Source of the DNA: JACJVV01 sp964581515
GTDB taxonomy: Archaea > Nanobdellota > Nanobdellia > Woesearchaeales > JACJVV01
Assembly: GCA_964581515.1 (NCBI GenBank)
Contig: CAZOOV010000008.1
Coordinates: 58,572 to 122,571, forward strand
Reading direction: 5' to 3'
DNA: 64,000 nucleotides
The notes under the pieces are model-generated. The model ran no database searches, was not told the DNA's origin, and saw only the letters and a program-made list of their open reading frames with translations. The position numbers and the translations under genes are program-made. This document shows, piece after piece, positions 1 to 9,019 of the stretch (positions within the stretch are counted from its first letter, which is position 1; each line of letters opens with the position of its first letter).

Positions 1-859
1 GCCAGATGCAATGATCCTTTATTTCATTGAGCGATTCTCTATTCTCATATCTTATATAGAAGTCTATGAAACCCTTTATCAGTTTTTTAGGGTTTTTTGT
101 GTCTTTACTAAATTCGCCCTTGCTTTTGCCGTTATCAAGGAGGAAGTTTGTGTATTCGAAGATCTCTGGATTTCTCATTGCCGCTCTTCCTATCATGACA
201 GCATCGCATCCTGTTCTTTCTATCATTGATTTTGCATGACCTGGCAGAGTTATGTCTCCATTTCCAATAACTGGTATTGAAACATTATCTTTTATCTCTT
301 TGATTATATTTATATCTGCTTTTCCGCCGTAATGTTCTTCTGCAGTCCTTGGATGTACTGAGATTGCTGATATCCCTTCTTTTTCTAGAATCTTTGCAAC
401 TTCTAATGCGTTTATGTTATTATTCCATCCTGAGCGAATTTTTGCAGTGACTGGTTTTTTTGTAGCTGATACACATGTTTTTGCTATTTTTGCTATATGT
501 TCACGTGATTTCATTAGATAACTTCCTGCTTTTTTCTCTAGAAATTCATCTTCTGGACAGCCAAAGTTTATGTCAATGATATCAACATATTTTTCTGCTA
601 TCTCGACTGCTGTTTTCCAATCATCTTTTACAGAGCCAATCAGTTGTAGTGCAATTGGTGACTCTTCTTCTTTTATATTGAGAAATTCTGTTAAGGAACC
701 ATCATGATGCTTCTCTATAATTGTTTCTACCTCATACATCTGTGTGAAAAGAAGCCCAACATTGTATTTTCTGCATAAGAACCTAAATGATGTACAGTTC
801 ACTCCTGCCATAGGTGCAAGCACTGTCTTGTTCTCTATGTTAATATTTTTTATTTTCAT
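1..859 (-). CDS. dus: tRNA-dihydrouridine synthase (Dus), 3' end beyond left edge
   Basis: The reading frame starts at ATG 859 and stays open to the left edge, so about 286 N-terminal residues are visible and the C-terminus is missing. Dus enzymes are FMN proteins that reduce uridines in the tRNA D-loop. Visible signatures in order are an N-terminal APMAGV strand with a following Cys and FR, NFGCPE containing the catalytic Cys, TAKIRSGW, SVHPRT and NGDI. These match the FMN-binding TIM barrel of the family. The gene follows an 894-1283 ORF on the same strand with a 34-nt gap, so they are probably co-transcribed. The family call is firm; which uridine is modified cannot be read here. Confidence 0.93.
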   Translation of the reverse strand, partial: MKIKNINIENKTVLAPMAGVNCTSFRFLCRKYNVGLLFTQMYEVETIIEKHHDGSLTEFLNIKEEESPIALQLIGSVKDDWKTAVEIAEKYVDIIDINFGCPEDEFLEKKAGSYLMKSREHIAKIAKTCVSATKKPVTAKIRSGWNNNINALEVAKILEKEGISAISVHPRTAEEHYGGKADINIIKEIKDNVSIPVIGNGDITLPGHAKSMIERTGCDAVMIGRAAMRNPEIFEYTNFLLDNGKSKGEFSKDTKNPKKLIKGFIDFYIRYENRESLNEIKDHCIW

Positions 860-893
860 TAAGAATCAGTCCTTGATATTATTATTGTTATTA

Positions 894-1283
894 TTATTTA
901 TTGAAATTTTTTAGTTTTGTCTGGAGCTTTTTATGTAACTTGACTATTTTTGGACTATGGATGTGCTGAATTATGTCAAGATATTCTCCTACACTCTTAT
1001 TTATGTCATTAAATATCTTGAATCCTTTTTTTGTGAAGCTGAGTTCCTTATTCTTGTATTTTATATATTTCTTTTTTTCTAATGATTCAAGATTCTTGTA
1101 TAATGCTCTTGATTTCTTATGTGCAGATTTTGAAGATATCAGAATATCTATAAAGACGCTCTTTGATATCGTAACTGCTAATGGTTTATTTGTGAATCGA
1201 TTACTGAAGCGTCTATAACATTGTCCTAATGAGTACAATACGAATATTTCTGGTTTTGATAGTGTAGACTGCTTCTCAGTCAT
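894..1283 (-). CDS. Small basic hypothetical protein, possible winged helix
   Basis: This 129-residue protein is not a family I recognise. An AGAGGT ribosome-binding site lies just before ATG 1283. The middle is rich in Lys and Ser and reads like helices followed by a beta hairpin (YIKYKNKELSFTKKGFKIF), as in a winged-helix wing. The C-terminus is a helix ending in repeated Lys. An A/T-rich TATA-like stretch lies near 1316-1330. It precedes dus on the same strand and may be a local regulator or RNA-associated protein; this is inference from composition only. Confidence 0.6.
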   Translation of the reverse strand: MTEKQSTLSKPEIFVLYSLGQCYRRFSNRFTNKPLAVTISKSVFIDILISSKSAHKKSRALYKNLESLEKKKYIKYKNKELSFTKKGFKIFNDINKSVGEYLDIIQHIHSPKIVKLHKKLQTKLKNFNK

Positions 1284-1372
1284 TTTACCTCTTGTTTTAT
1301 AGGATTTATTGACTAGAATATATATAATTTACTGTGTCTTTAGGTTCATTGCTTAAGAATTGTTTAAGAATT

Positions 1373-1711
1373 TTATTTGTGATGCATATAACCTGGAAGA
1401 GTCTTTGCTGTTAGTGCTTGTCCTGCCCTGAATCCATATCCCAGAAATTGTCCAGGTAAAGATAGTACATATATGCATGTTCCTTCAACTGGCCCATGCA
1501 CTTCTTTATCTGTTCTGAACATCTGTACTGCACTGTTTTTGACAGCGGTTCCCATATTGCTTGTAGTATACCCATAGTAGAAATCAAATTCTTTAACAGC
1601 ATTTACTGCTCTTATCCCATTCAAAGCGATGAATGTAGAAGCCAATAATCCGCATAAGGTCCTTATTGCTCTTTTTTCTGTTTTTGTTTTAGCGGGTTTT
1701 GATTCATTCAT
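1373..1711 (-). CDS. Small hypothetical membrane protein
   Basis: This protein has 112 residues, with a basic N-terminus (KPAKTKTEKRA) and a hydrophobic segment (LCGLLASTFIALNGI, about residues 19-33) that could be a membrane anchor. A second weakly hydrophobic, Gly-rich stretch (VLSLPGQFLGYGF) lies near residue 85. Its ATG overlaps the TGA of the upstream 562-residue gene by four bases (1708-1711). The two are therefore almost certainly translated together, and their products probably act in the same membrane complex. No known family recognised. Confidence 0.65.
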   Translation of the reverse strand: MNESKPAKTKTEKRAIRTLCGLLASTFIALNGIRAVNAVKEFDFYYGYTTSNMGTAVKNSAVQMFRTDKEVHGPVEGTCIYVLSLPGQFLGYGFRAGQALTAKTLPGYMHHK

Positions 1712-3396
1712 ATTTTATCCCTTGGTGGTCTATCTTTGCCTTGATATTCATTTTTGTTATCTTTATTTGTCATTGTTTCTAATTTATATATTCCTTTATT
1801 GATCTGATCGACAATCCTATCTCTCCATGTAGGCTTATAATCAGACTTTGGTTCTTCATATTTTTGTTCTGGCTCTTCTTGTTTAGGTTCATCTTTCATT
1901 GTTGTTGTGTGGATCATGCTGCTGAATCTGCTTTTTTTTGGTCTGTCCCATGAATATGTCTCTTGTCTTCCTCTAAGCCATTCATCCCTGTCGCTGTTTC
2001 TTGATTTTCTTTTTTCTTTATACCAATTGAAGTTGTTACCTAACCTGTCAAGTCCGAAGCCTGCTGCTCCACCGACAAGTAAACCAAGTACGCCGTAAAT
2101 CGCGACCATCCATCCTCTGTATTTTTCCATGGTAAATCCTCCATGGAAGCTTTTTTCATATAAATCAATTACAGTATCCCTTATTTCATATGCTTGTTTT
2201 TTTATTTCGCCTTTATCTTCTACTCTTCCATATAAGACATCATCTACATACTTGTCAATCTTCGCTTTTAGACCTGGAATTCTTCCTTGAGCATATTGGA
2301 TCGGTTGGATCGCGTCTCTTAATGATTTCTCTAATGATTGACCGTGTGCAAGTGCTGATTCAGCTAATTGGAATTCTCTAGGTCCAGAATGACTTCTGCT
2401 TGTTGTATTATAATGAACTGTTTTAGCAGTTGCTTTTGCTGCTCTCCATTTAGGAGCATCTTTTTTCATAGTAGCCAATGGATCTCTGAATGTACCTCTG
2501 TTTCTGTGCAGGTTTGATCCAAATCTCCATGTATTTGCAATCCTTACGATATCAGCTTCAGTCATTTCTTCTATATCTTTTTCTTTCTCTCTGCTTTCCA
2601 TGATTGCGTCTCTGTTCTCTTCTCCTACTTTTGCAGCCATCATCATGTTAATATTTATTGAAAGATCCTTAAATTGCGCTACTAATGCATCTAAACTTTG
2701 AGAAGCAGCTTCTCCTGCTTTCTTGTGATATGTGAAATAATGATCTGTATCGTCATATACATCTACCCAATATGTTTCAGTAGAATAAGTTGTATTTCCT
2801 TTACTGTCTGTATGAGATACCTGTCTTGTACGCATCTCTGAATGATAATTATCATCATGTTTTTCATCCCATGATCTTGCAAAATTACCATTTACTCCTC
2901 TTATTCCATTAGCGACTTGGCTGAATGGTGCTAATTCTTTAAGCGCAGCTTGTGCGTCTAGTGGGACTGTCTCTAAGAAGTCTGCAAGATTATGTCTTGG
3001 AGTTATTGTCTTGAATCCATATGTATACTCATGTGAAGACATCCTGTTGTGGAGTCTTGTAGCAAAGTTTTCATAAGCCTCTCCAGCTGATTTTGAGAAT
3101 GCGAATGAATGGTTCCATGTTTCAAGAACTTTCATTATTGTGTCATTAAGTCCTGCATGATATAGTGTGAAAGAATCTACTTCTTTTTCCTGAGCTGCTG
3201 CATTGTCTTTTATCTGGCTGATCTCTGAGAAGCCGAGTTTGAATATCTTGTCTCTGTTGTATTCCCATCTCTGACCAAGACCTGTCATCATAGCAGCGCT
3301 TAGAAGTCCAACTACTGCTATTTCAGCAGGAGTTTCTCTAAAAAGCCATTTCATTCCTTTTAAAGATTTCAGGTAAGCATTGCTAATTTTGCTCAT
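1708..3396 (-). CDS. Large hypothetical protein anchored at both ends
   Basis: This 562-residue protein is unrecognised. It has a hydrophobic segment near residues 25-45 (IAVVGLLSAAMMTGLG) and a second near 428-450 (MVAIYGVLGLLVGGAAGFGL). Between them is a long polar, helical, probably extracytoplasmic region with several His and Tyr residues. After the second segment is a charged tail of about 110 residues rich in Lys, Glu and Pro, probably cytoplasmic. A TATA box (ATTTATAAAC on the minus strand, about 3421-3430) lies about 25-30 nt before ATG 3396, so the transcript is probably leaderless. It is divergent from the 3500 gene and coupled by a 4-nt overlap to the 1373-1711 gene. Confidence 0.7.
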   Translation of the reverse strand: MSKISNAYLKSLKGMKWLFRETPAEIAVVGLLSAAMMTGLGQRWEYNRDKIFKLGFSEISQIKDNAAAQEKEVDSFTLYHAGLNDTIMKVLETWNHSFAFSKSAGEAYENFATRLHNRMSSHEYTYGFKTITPRHNLADFLETVPLDAQAALKELAPFSQVANGIRGVNGNFARSWDEKHDDNYHSEMRTRQVSHTDSKGNTTYSTETYWVDVYDDTDHYFTYHKKAGEAASQSLDALVAQFKDLSININMMMAAKVGEENRDAIMESREKEKDIEEMTEADIVRIANTWRFGSNLHRNRGTFRDPLATMKKDAPKWRAAKATAKTVHYNTTSRSHSGPREFQLAESALAHGQSLEKSLRDAIQPIQYAQGRIPGLKAKIDKYVDDVLYGRVEDKGEIKKQAYEIRDTVIDLYEKSFHGGFTMEKYRGWMVAIYGVLGLLVGGAAGFGLDRLGNNFNWYKEKRKSRNSDRDEWLRGRQETYSWDRPKKSRFSSMIHTTTMKDEPKQEEPEQKYEEPKSDYKPTWRDRIVDQINKGIYKLETMTNKDNKNEYQGKDRPPRDKI

Positions 3397-3499
3397 ATAA
3401 AGGGAAAGTGATTATTTGTTTATAAATGTTATAGTTTTAACTACTAGTAAGTGGTTACAAAACGAAAACTTTATAAATAGAAGGAATCTGCTAGTGTGT
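3397..3499. promoter_or_regulatory. Divergent leaderless promoters with shared repeat element
   Basis: The minus-strand promoter for the 562-residue gene has its TATA box at about 3421-3430. The plus-strand promoter has a BRE-like AACGAAAAC at 3461-3469 followed by TTTATAAATA at 3470-3479, about 25 nt before ATG 3500. Between them are ACTACTAGTAAGTGGTTAC-type repeats (3440-3458). Similar ACTAC/GTAGT/GTTAC elements sit before the promoters at 29.9, 32.2 and 46.4 kb. A shared regulator is inferred, not shown. Confidence 0.6.
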
Positions 3500-5671
3500 A
3501 TGAATACTATAGTTGAAGCTGAACCGCAAGTGAGAGATACTGTCATAATCAAGTATCATACTTGGATGCATTCTGATGATCTTGAGAAAGTAGTAGCTCA
3601 GACTGAAGCAAGGAAAGTGACTGATTTTGGCGATTTTGATCCTATTCTGAAGGAATTTAAGCCTGAAAACAAGGATATATTCCGTTATGATTCTACTGAT
3701 GGTGTTGATACTATATTATATGCTTGTGAATCTTTTGCGCATAAACCTAAAGATAAGCTTTTTGATTCTATATTTGTAGTGCATGGTGATGTAGGAATTC
3801 AGGAACTAGCTGATGATGAATATGCTGAACTTGTACCTCCTAATGATGTTTTTGAAGCAATTGGAGGAAGCACTAAAGTTAGGATAAAGAAATGCACTCC
3901 CGAAGAGAAAGAAGAGATGCAGACAACTGAGATGAGAATGGTTGATTTTGCTTTCAAGACTGAAGTAGATCTTGCTGATGAGAATGGAGTTAAGGATCTT
4001 GTTGATAGGATTGAAGCACATGTTGATAGTCTTGTTCCGGATAATGATGAAAGAAGGTATGTAGATGTAAAGATAAGGAAAGCTACTGATGAATCAAGGA
4101 TCAATCTTGAAAGAGCAAAAGGTAAAAGATCAAACTTTGAATTCAATGGAGAATATTATCCTGTTTCTTTAGGAAAGGGTTATGTAGAAGTATCACAGCA
4201 TAAGTCTGATCATTATATTGGAGTAAAGTCAGGTAGTGCTCCTGATATGGGAAAAGGATTATTTCCTTTGTTAGATATTCCAAACTTAGTGACTTGGAAT
4301 GGTGCAGATGGATCTACAAATCCTGGTGCAAAAACAGAAAAGACTAAACAAAAAGAAAAATCAGAACCAGAACTTAAGTCAGAACCTAAGTCAGAACCAA
4401 AAGAAGAAGAAAGATTTGGCATACGTCCTATATTTGATGAGGTCTATTCTTTTGCAATGGCTGTTGAGGGAGTACTTCCTAGGAGAACTGTTAAAGATGA
4501 TGTGGAAATACTTGATGATTCTGGTTATATAGATTATGAACTTGGGTTGCTTGAGGATAAGATTTTAAGTCCAAAGGAATCTGAGCGTATGATAGGTGGT
4601 TATCTGTCTGAGGCAAAACGCTTTATGAATGATTTTGATGTTCCTGGAAAAAGAAAAGGAGAATTCTATGAAACTGTTGGACCACGTCTTAAGGGATTTG
4701 CTCAGGAGAGATGGAAGAACAGGAATAAAAGAAGAAGAGCAAGAAAACAAGGGAAAGGTGATCCATTATCTGTTATGATCGCTCAGATGACAAAAGGTAT
4801 GCATGCGACAAGGATTGGTCATGGTATATCACCTGTTGGAAGATCTAATCTTGGGAAGACATATCATCATGTGACATATAATCGGCCGCATATTCCTACA
4901 AAAGAAGAAGCTTGGGATTTGGTTTCAAGAGAAAGACAATCAGAACATGCAAATGCTCCTAAAGAACCAAAGATGCATAAGGCAGATGCTAAACTTTGGA
5001 ATCATTTAGAAAAATATGGATCAGATATATGGACTTATGTTTATCCGGAAAGCAAGCCTGGAAAAGGTGATATGAAAGTACTTGGTTTACATACTGCAGA
5101 AGGAGTTAAGCCGATGATGTGGGTATTTGATGAACACATTGGTGGTCATTCTATGGGATTTGGCATGATCAGTTCACCTGATGTACAAAGAGGCAATTCC
5201 AGTCATGTACGTTCTTTTAGAGCATATTATTTTATGGAAGATGGTAATTTCTTTACAGCTGAAGGATGCAGAGATATGGTTCATTATCTTTGTGGTGGTT
5301 CTTTTAGTCCAATACAAGAACTTGATCTTGAGGATCCAGTAGTTGCAGCAATGTCTGTACATCCAGATAGATCACTCAGATGTTTTGATTTTGGAAGCTA
5401 TATGATGAAGCTTAATGAATATCAAGGTAATGGTCATGATAACATGATGAGAGATGAAGTATTCGGAAGTTACATGAATCCTGCACTTGTCGATGTTGTT
5501 GCAGAAGAAGTGACTGCAAAAAGAATTAAGAATTCTGCTCGGTGGAGTTTTGGTAGAGCTGATGATAAGCCTGTGAAAGCTCCTGAGTTCTCATTGAAAT
5601 CAGGTTTTGATAAACAGGAAATGCTTTTCAAGATGATGGAAATGTGCAAGCCTGATGTTTCTTATAGATAA
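3500..5671 (+). CDS. Large hypothetical cytoplasmic protein
   Basis: This protein has about 723 residues from ATG 3500. That start is preferred over an upstream one at 3416 because the TATA box at 3470-3479 places transcription initiation at about 3500. I recognise no family. There is no signal peptide or membrane segment. An N-terminal part of about 270 residues is followed by a Lys/Glu/Pro-rich linker with SEPK/SEPE repeats (about residues 275-300). A basic stretch follows (RWKNRNKRRRARKQGKG, near residue 400). The C-terminal part has several His-Gly and Gly-His pairs (HIGGHSMGFGM) and aromatic residues. The layout suggests two folded domains joined by a flexible linker. It is divergently transcribed from the membrane pair at 1373-3396. 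Confidence 0.65.
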   Translation: MNTIVEAEPQVRDTVIIKYHTWMHSDDLEKVVAQTEARKVTDFGDFDPILKEFKPENKDIFRYDSTDGVDTILYACESFAHKPKDKLFDSIFVVHGDVGIQELADDEYAELVPPNDVFEAIGGSTKVRIKKCTPEEKEEMQTTEMRMVDFAFKTEVDLADENGVKDLVDRIEAHVDSLVPDNDERRYVDVKIRKATDESRINLERAKGKRSNFEFNGEYYPVSLGKGYVEVSQHKSDHYIGVKSGSAPDMGKGLFPLLDIPNLVTWNGADGSTNPGAKTEKTKQKEKSEPELKSEPKSEPKEEERFGIRPIFDEVYSFAMAVEGVLPRRTVKDDVEILDDSGYIDYELGLLEDKILSPKESERMIGGYLSEAKRFMNDFDVPGKRKGEFYETVGPRLKGFAQERWKNRNKRRRARKQGKGDPLSVMIAQMTKGMHATRIGHGISPVGRSNLGKTYHHVTYNRPHIPTKEEAWDLVSRERQSEHANAPKEPKMHKADAKLWNHLEKYGSDIWTYVYPESKPGKGDMKVLGLHTAEGVKPMMWVFDEHIGGHSMGFGMISSPDVQRGNSSHVRSFRAYYFMEDGNFFTAEGCRDMVHYLCGGSFSPIQELDLEDPVVAAMSVHPDRSLRCFDFGSYMMKLNEYQGNGHDNMMRDEVFGSYMNPALVDVVAEEVTAKRIKNSARWSFGRADDKPVKAPEFSLKSGFDKQEMLFKMMEMCKPDVSYR

Positions 5672-5716
5672 TCTATAAATTAGTTTTCTAAATCTTCAGA
5701 GGGAGGGCAATCTTTT

Positions 5717-6517
5717 TTATAATTGCTCTTTGATCCATTGCATCTCTTCAAGATCTCTGTCTGGTTGAATAGTTCTTTCTTGTTGTATAAACTTTTCTTT
5801 TTGCATAGTCCTTTTTGCAATATGTCTGACAATCTTCTTCGCTCTCTTACCAGTTTTTTTTGGAGAGAGTCCAAGATATAATATGGATACTGCTATGATT
5901 ACTATTGTTGCAAATAAAAATAATATCCAGCTGAATGCAACACCTTTTTGGAGCAAGCTTTCAAAGAATGTTCCGAATATTTTAGCGTAAAACATATTGA
6001 CTACAAATACAGCGACAGCAGCTCCAGTTTCTATGAGAAGCAATTGCGGAATGCTGAACATTGGCCAGATGAATCCGAATATGAAAAAGCCAAGGCTACG
6101 AAGTATTGTGTAAACTGCAACTAGTGCGAAAATATTTCCTCCAACTATTACATATAATAATGGTGCCATGACTGCAATTACTGATTGGATTATCGCGTCC
6201 TTGATTACTCCTTGCCACGGTGGATATATTCCTGCTGCTCTTGATGATAGGTTGCAGAACACTGTGAATATGACTGCTTCTATCACTCCTACATGTATCG
6301 CTACAAATAATGTGAATATATCTATCAAGTCTGATTGATATAATATGAAGAATGGATGATAACATCCTACTCCTGGCATCCTGCTCCAGAAAGCTATCAA
6401 TGCAAATAGGAAAATTGTCGCATAGACTGTACTGAAAGGAAGTGTGATTATTGTAAGCACATACAATATGATTGTAAAAAATATGATTATAGGCCAGTTT
6501 AAGCTTAGTATCTTCAT
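5717..6517 (-). CDS. Polytopic membrane protein of unknown function
   Basis: This 266-residue protein has about six or seven hydrophobic segments covering residues 5-225. It ends in a basic/amphipathic cytoplasmic tail of about 45 residues (KKTGKRAKKIVRHIAKRTMQK). A strong purine-rich ribosome-binding site, GGGGGT, lies eight nt before ATG 6517. Its layout (many short helices, a conserved-looking CYHPFF and NLSSRAAGIYPPW) recalls MreD/ECF-S-like small membrane proteins, but I cannot assign a family. A second small membrane protein of similar character occurs at 54761. It is divergent from the TrmB regulator at 6625, which may control it. Confidence 0.65.
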   Translation of the reverse strand: MKILSLNWPIIIFFTIILYVLTIITLPFSTVYATIFLFALIAFWSRMPGVGCYHPFFILYQSDLIDIFTLFVAIHVGVIEAVIFTVFCNLSSRAAGIYPPWQGVIKDAIIQSVIAVMAPLLYVIVGGNIFALVAVYTILRSLGFFIFGFIWPMFSIPQLLLIETGAAVAVFVVNMFYAKIFGTFFESLLQKGVAFSWILFLFATIVIIAVSILYLGLSPKKTGKRAKKIVRHIAKRTMQKEKFIQQERTIQPDRDLEEMQWIKEQL

Positions 6518-6585
6518 CTTTGTTACCCCCTAATATTGGTAGCAGTTGTAACTATTTTAACTTTTATCCTCCTAATTGGGACTAT

Positions 6586-6605
6586 AAACGAAAGGTTTAT
6601 ATTGT
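6586..6605 (+). promoter_or_regulatory. BRE/TATA promoter of the TrmB-like gene
   Basis: AACGAAAGG immediately precedes TTTATATTG (about 6588-6605). The ATG at 6625 lies about 25 nt downstream, the usual archaeal TATA-to-start distance, so the mRNA is probably leaderless. Confidence 0.65.
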
Positions 6606-6624
6606 ATAGTGTGGTTATATTGGT

Positions 6625-7356
6625 ATGGATGTCAGTATTTTAGAGGATCTTGGACTTACTCAAGCAGAGATTAAGGTATACATAGCTCTTCTTGAACAAG
6701 GGTCATGCACTGCTGGAACAATACTTGAGAAATCTGGTGTTCAGAACTCTGTGGTTCATAGGGCTTTGAATACGCTTATTGAGAAAGGGCTTGTAAGCTT
6801 TATCCTTGAAGGTAAGAGAAGAGTGTATCAAGCGACTGATCCTGAGAATTTCCATGATTTCATAGATGACAAAAGAAAAAGATTCGATCAGATACTTCCT
6901 GAACTCAAACAAAAACAAGAGATTGCAAAAGTTGATTCTTTCGGTGAGATTTTCAAAGGGAAGAGAGGACTTAATCAGATGTATATGACATTGCTTAATT
7001 CTGGCGGCAAGGAATATAATACTTTTGGTGGTGGTAAAAGAGTTTCGTATGATGCTATGGGTAAAACGTGGTGGAAGAATCTGCATGCAAGGATAAGAGA
7101 TAAAAAAATAAAAGCTAGACAAGTGTTTGATGAGACAATCAGAATTTTTGGTAAACAATTAAGTGTAATCTCAAAAAGCAAAATAAAATATTTGCCAAAA
7201 GAATATGAACAATTGCAGGAAACAATCATCATCGGAGATTATGTTGGAATTGCAATATTTACTGAAAATCCTTATGGAGTGTTGATAAAAGATAAGGCTG
7301 TGGCAGAAGGATATCGTAAACAGTTTGAGATTTTGTGGAAGCAGGCGCGTTCTTGA
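6625..7356 (+). CDS. TrmB-family transcriptional regulator
   Basis: This protein has 243 residues. Residues 1-75 form a TrmB-type winged helix: LGLTQAEIKVYIALLEQGSCTA, then the recognition helix (VVHRALNTLIEKGLV) and wing (RRVYQATDP). A helical linker (KRKRFDQILPELKQKQE) leads to a C-terminal effector-like domain from about residue 105 (GEIFKGKRGLNQMY... IGDYVGIAIFTENPYGVLI... YRKQFEILWKQA), as in TrmB proteins with a PLD-like regulatory domain. TrmB proteins usually sense sugars or other small ligands; the ligand here is unknown. The divergent membrane protein at 5717 is the obvious candidate target, by position only. Confidence 0.88.
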   Translation: MDVSILEDLGLTQAEIKVYIALLEQGSCTAGTILEKSGVQNSVVHRALNTLIEKGLVSFILEGKRRVYQATDPENFHDFIDDKRKRFDQILPELKQKQEIAKVDSFGEIFKGKRGLNQMYMTLLNSGGKEYNTFGGGKRVSYDAMGKTWWKNLHARIRDKKIKARQVFDETIRIFGKQLSVISKSKIKYLPKEYEQLQETIIIGDYVGIAIFTENPYGVLIKDKAVAEGYRKQFEILWKQARS

Positions 7357-7499
7357 TTTGATATTTTGAAATTGGTGTAAGGCTATTTTATTTTTCTATA
7401 TCTATTTCATAATATCTAGATTCTATTTGAAGCAATTATATAAATGATTATTTTGAGTATAATCCTATTGATAATAATTAATAATATGGGGTGTTGTTC

Positions 7500-7955
7500 A
7501 TGAATGTATCGGATGAGTTTTTTCTTGGAATTAAAAGAAGCATGTCACATGCTGAGTCTGTTGGTGTTAGTGGACCTAAGGTTGTTGATGTTAATGTAGA
7601 TGATCTTGTAAGACAGCTTGAAGAAAAAGGAATTACTGTTGATCTTGAAGATAGTGTTGTGCATTATTCATACAAAAGATGTGAACTTGATTATGATGCT
7701 GAGGCACCTATGGATGGTGTTACACTTGATCCTACTAAAGTTACAATTAAAGGTTATACTCTTGCTGGTGATTTAAACATAGTATTGATGGATATTGATA
7801 AAGTCTCTACTCCTCCTGCTTTAAGAGGCAGAAGAGGAGGTTCAGCATCATATAAACGCGGTATTGAGTGTAAATTGGATTACAAAGGAGAAGGAGAAGA
7901 CGGAGCTCAAGTAATCAAGAATGCAAGAGAATTGCTGCAAGAATTATATAAATAA
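7500..7955 (+). CDS. Small hypothetical protein
   Basis: This protein has 151 residues from ATG 7500. GTG 7491 is in frame, but GGGGTG at 7488-7493 is better read as the ribosome-binding site of ATG 7500. It is acidic, with a probable alpha/beta fold and no signal or membrane segment. A basic Gly/Arg stretch (LRGRRGGSASYKRG) lies near residue 110. A TATA-like ATTATATAAATG lies near 7435-7447. I recognise no family. The gene stands alone between TrmB and the convergent amidotransferase. Confidence 0.6.
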   Translation: MNVSDEFFLGIKRSMSHAESVGVSGPKVVDVNVDDLVRQLEEKGITVDLEDSVVHYSYKRCELDYDAEAPMDGVTLDPTKVTIKGYTLAGDLNIVLMDIDKVSTPPALRGRRGGSASYKRGIECKLDYKGEGEDGAQVIKNARELLQELYK

Positions 7956-8036
7956 CTTTTAATTTATTTTTATTCTCTTTTTTTTTAGTTATTCTTTATT
8001 TTATTTCTTTTTTTATTCTTTATTTGCTTAATTATC
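7956..8036. terminator. T-rich convergent terminator region
   Basis: After the stop at 7955 the plus strand is very T-rich, with a run of nine T (about 7979-7987) and further T5-T6 runs. This is typical of archaeal oligo-T transcription termination. It separates two convergent genes. Confidence 0.5.
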
Positions 8037-9017
8037 TTATCCTTGGCCTTCACTATTTTCTCCTGAACATTCTTGATTGTTTTCTTCTGAGTTGTTTCCT
8101 TCTGTTTTTTCTTCCCTGTCTCCTTCCTCTCTGTCTCCTCCTTCTGCTTTTTTCTCTTTTCCTTCTTCTTCTTTGCTCTTCTTTTCTATTGCTTTCTCAA
8201 GCTTTCCCATGTCATATTCTTCTATCTCACCAGTCTTTTTGTCGATTATGTACAATGTGTGATTTTTTGTGGTTATCCTTTTGCTGTTCCTCATAACTTT
8301 TCCACAATCACTTTCTGAACTGACAAGAATCCTATCGCAATCTTTTATTATTGTCATTGTATAATACTGCGCCTGTTCTCTTGATATTACTTTGCTTTCA
8401 TCATAAGAACATAGGACATATACTTTATCAGTGTTCTTTGAGTAAAATATCAGATTCATTGATGAATAACTGCTGCATTCTTTGACGATTTCATCTACAA
8501 ACACTTTTTCCAGTCCTTTTGCTGTGATACATGATGGTTTTGATGATTTTGATGAGAAGTATGAATCAATTCTTCTCATTATGTAGTTTGAATCGCTCTC
8601 TTTTCCATCTCCTAATCCTCTTATTGTGCCATTGTGCATTCCTACTATGCTTTCAAGCTCTATCGGTTGGATATTTGATGGATCTTTATTTCCTTCAGTT
8701 ACAAGACGTGCATGCATCATGCTGACATATGGGTCTTCAGGTACATCTCTTGTTGATTCTTCGTCAGATACTGAGAATACTGCTCTATCATATCTTTTTG
8801 TTGTGCTTTTTTCTTTTGAATGATAATAAGCACCGAATCCATCCCCATGTATCAGTCTTTGTTCTGGATCGTAGTGTGTGCTGTCTACAAAATGACCGTA
8901 TCTGAATGGCACAGTATTGTTTCCCAGTGCCATATTTTTCATATGCTGAAGTTGAGAAGAGAGGTCCTGCCTTGACAGGCCTCCTTCTTTTGCTATCAGC
9001 ATCGACATCCTGCACAT
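8037..9017 (-). CDS. Class II glutamine amidotransferase-like protein (EgtC/YafJ type)
   Basis: The start is set at ATG 9017 because the protein then begins Met-Cys-Arg, exposing the N-terminal Cys nucleophile of class II amidotransferases after Met removal. GGGGTG lies at suitable spacing upstream. The protein has 326 residues. Signatures are MCRMS, GDGFGAYY (about residues 55-62), MHARLVTEG (substrate-binding Arg) and MHNGTI (oxyanion Asn-Gly). The order matches the Gn_AT_II fold of YafJ and EgtC. The last 60 residues are a disordered Glu/Lys/Asn tail. It follows the gamma-glutamyl ligase gene by two bases, so the pair is translationally linked. It may hydrolyse glutamine or a gamma-glutamyl bond; the substrate is unknown. 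Confidence 0.85.
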   Translation of the reverse strand: MCRMSMLIAKEGGLSRQDLSSQLQHMKNMALGNNTVPFRYGHFVDSTHYDPEQRLIHGDGFGAYYHSKEKSTTKRYDRAVFSVSDEESTRDVPEDPYVSMMHARLVTEGNKDPSNIQPIELESIVGMHNGTIRGLGDGKESDSNYIMRRIDSYFSSKSSKPSCITAKGLEKVFVDEIVKECSSYSSMNLIFYSKNTDKVYVLCSYDESKVISREQAQYYTMTIIKDCDRILVSSESDCGKVMRNSKRITTKNHTLYIIDKKTGEIEEYDMGKLEKAIEKKSKEEEGKEKKAEGGDREEGDREEKTEGNNSEENNQECSGENSEGQG

Positions 9018-9019
9018 CT

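Noticed and set aside
7491..7499. GTG start for the 7500 gene
   Set aside because: GGGGTG is better used as the ribosome-binding site for ATG 7500.
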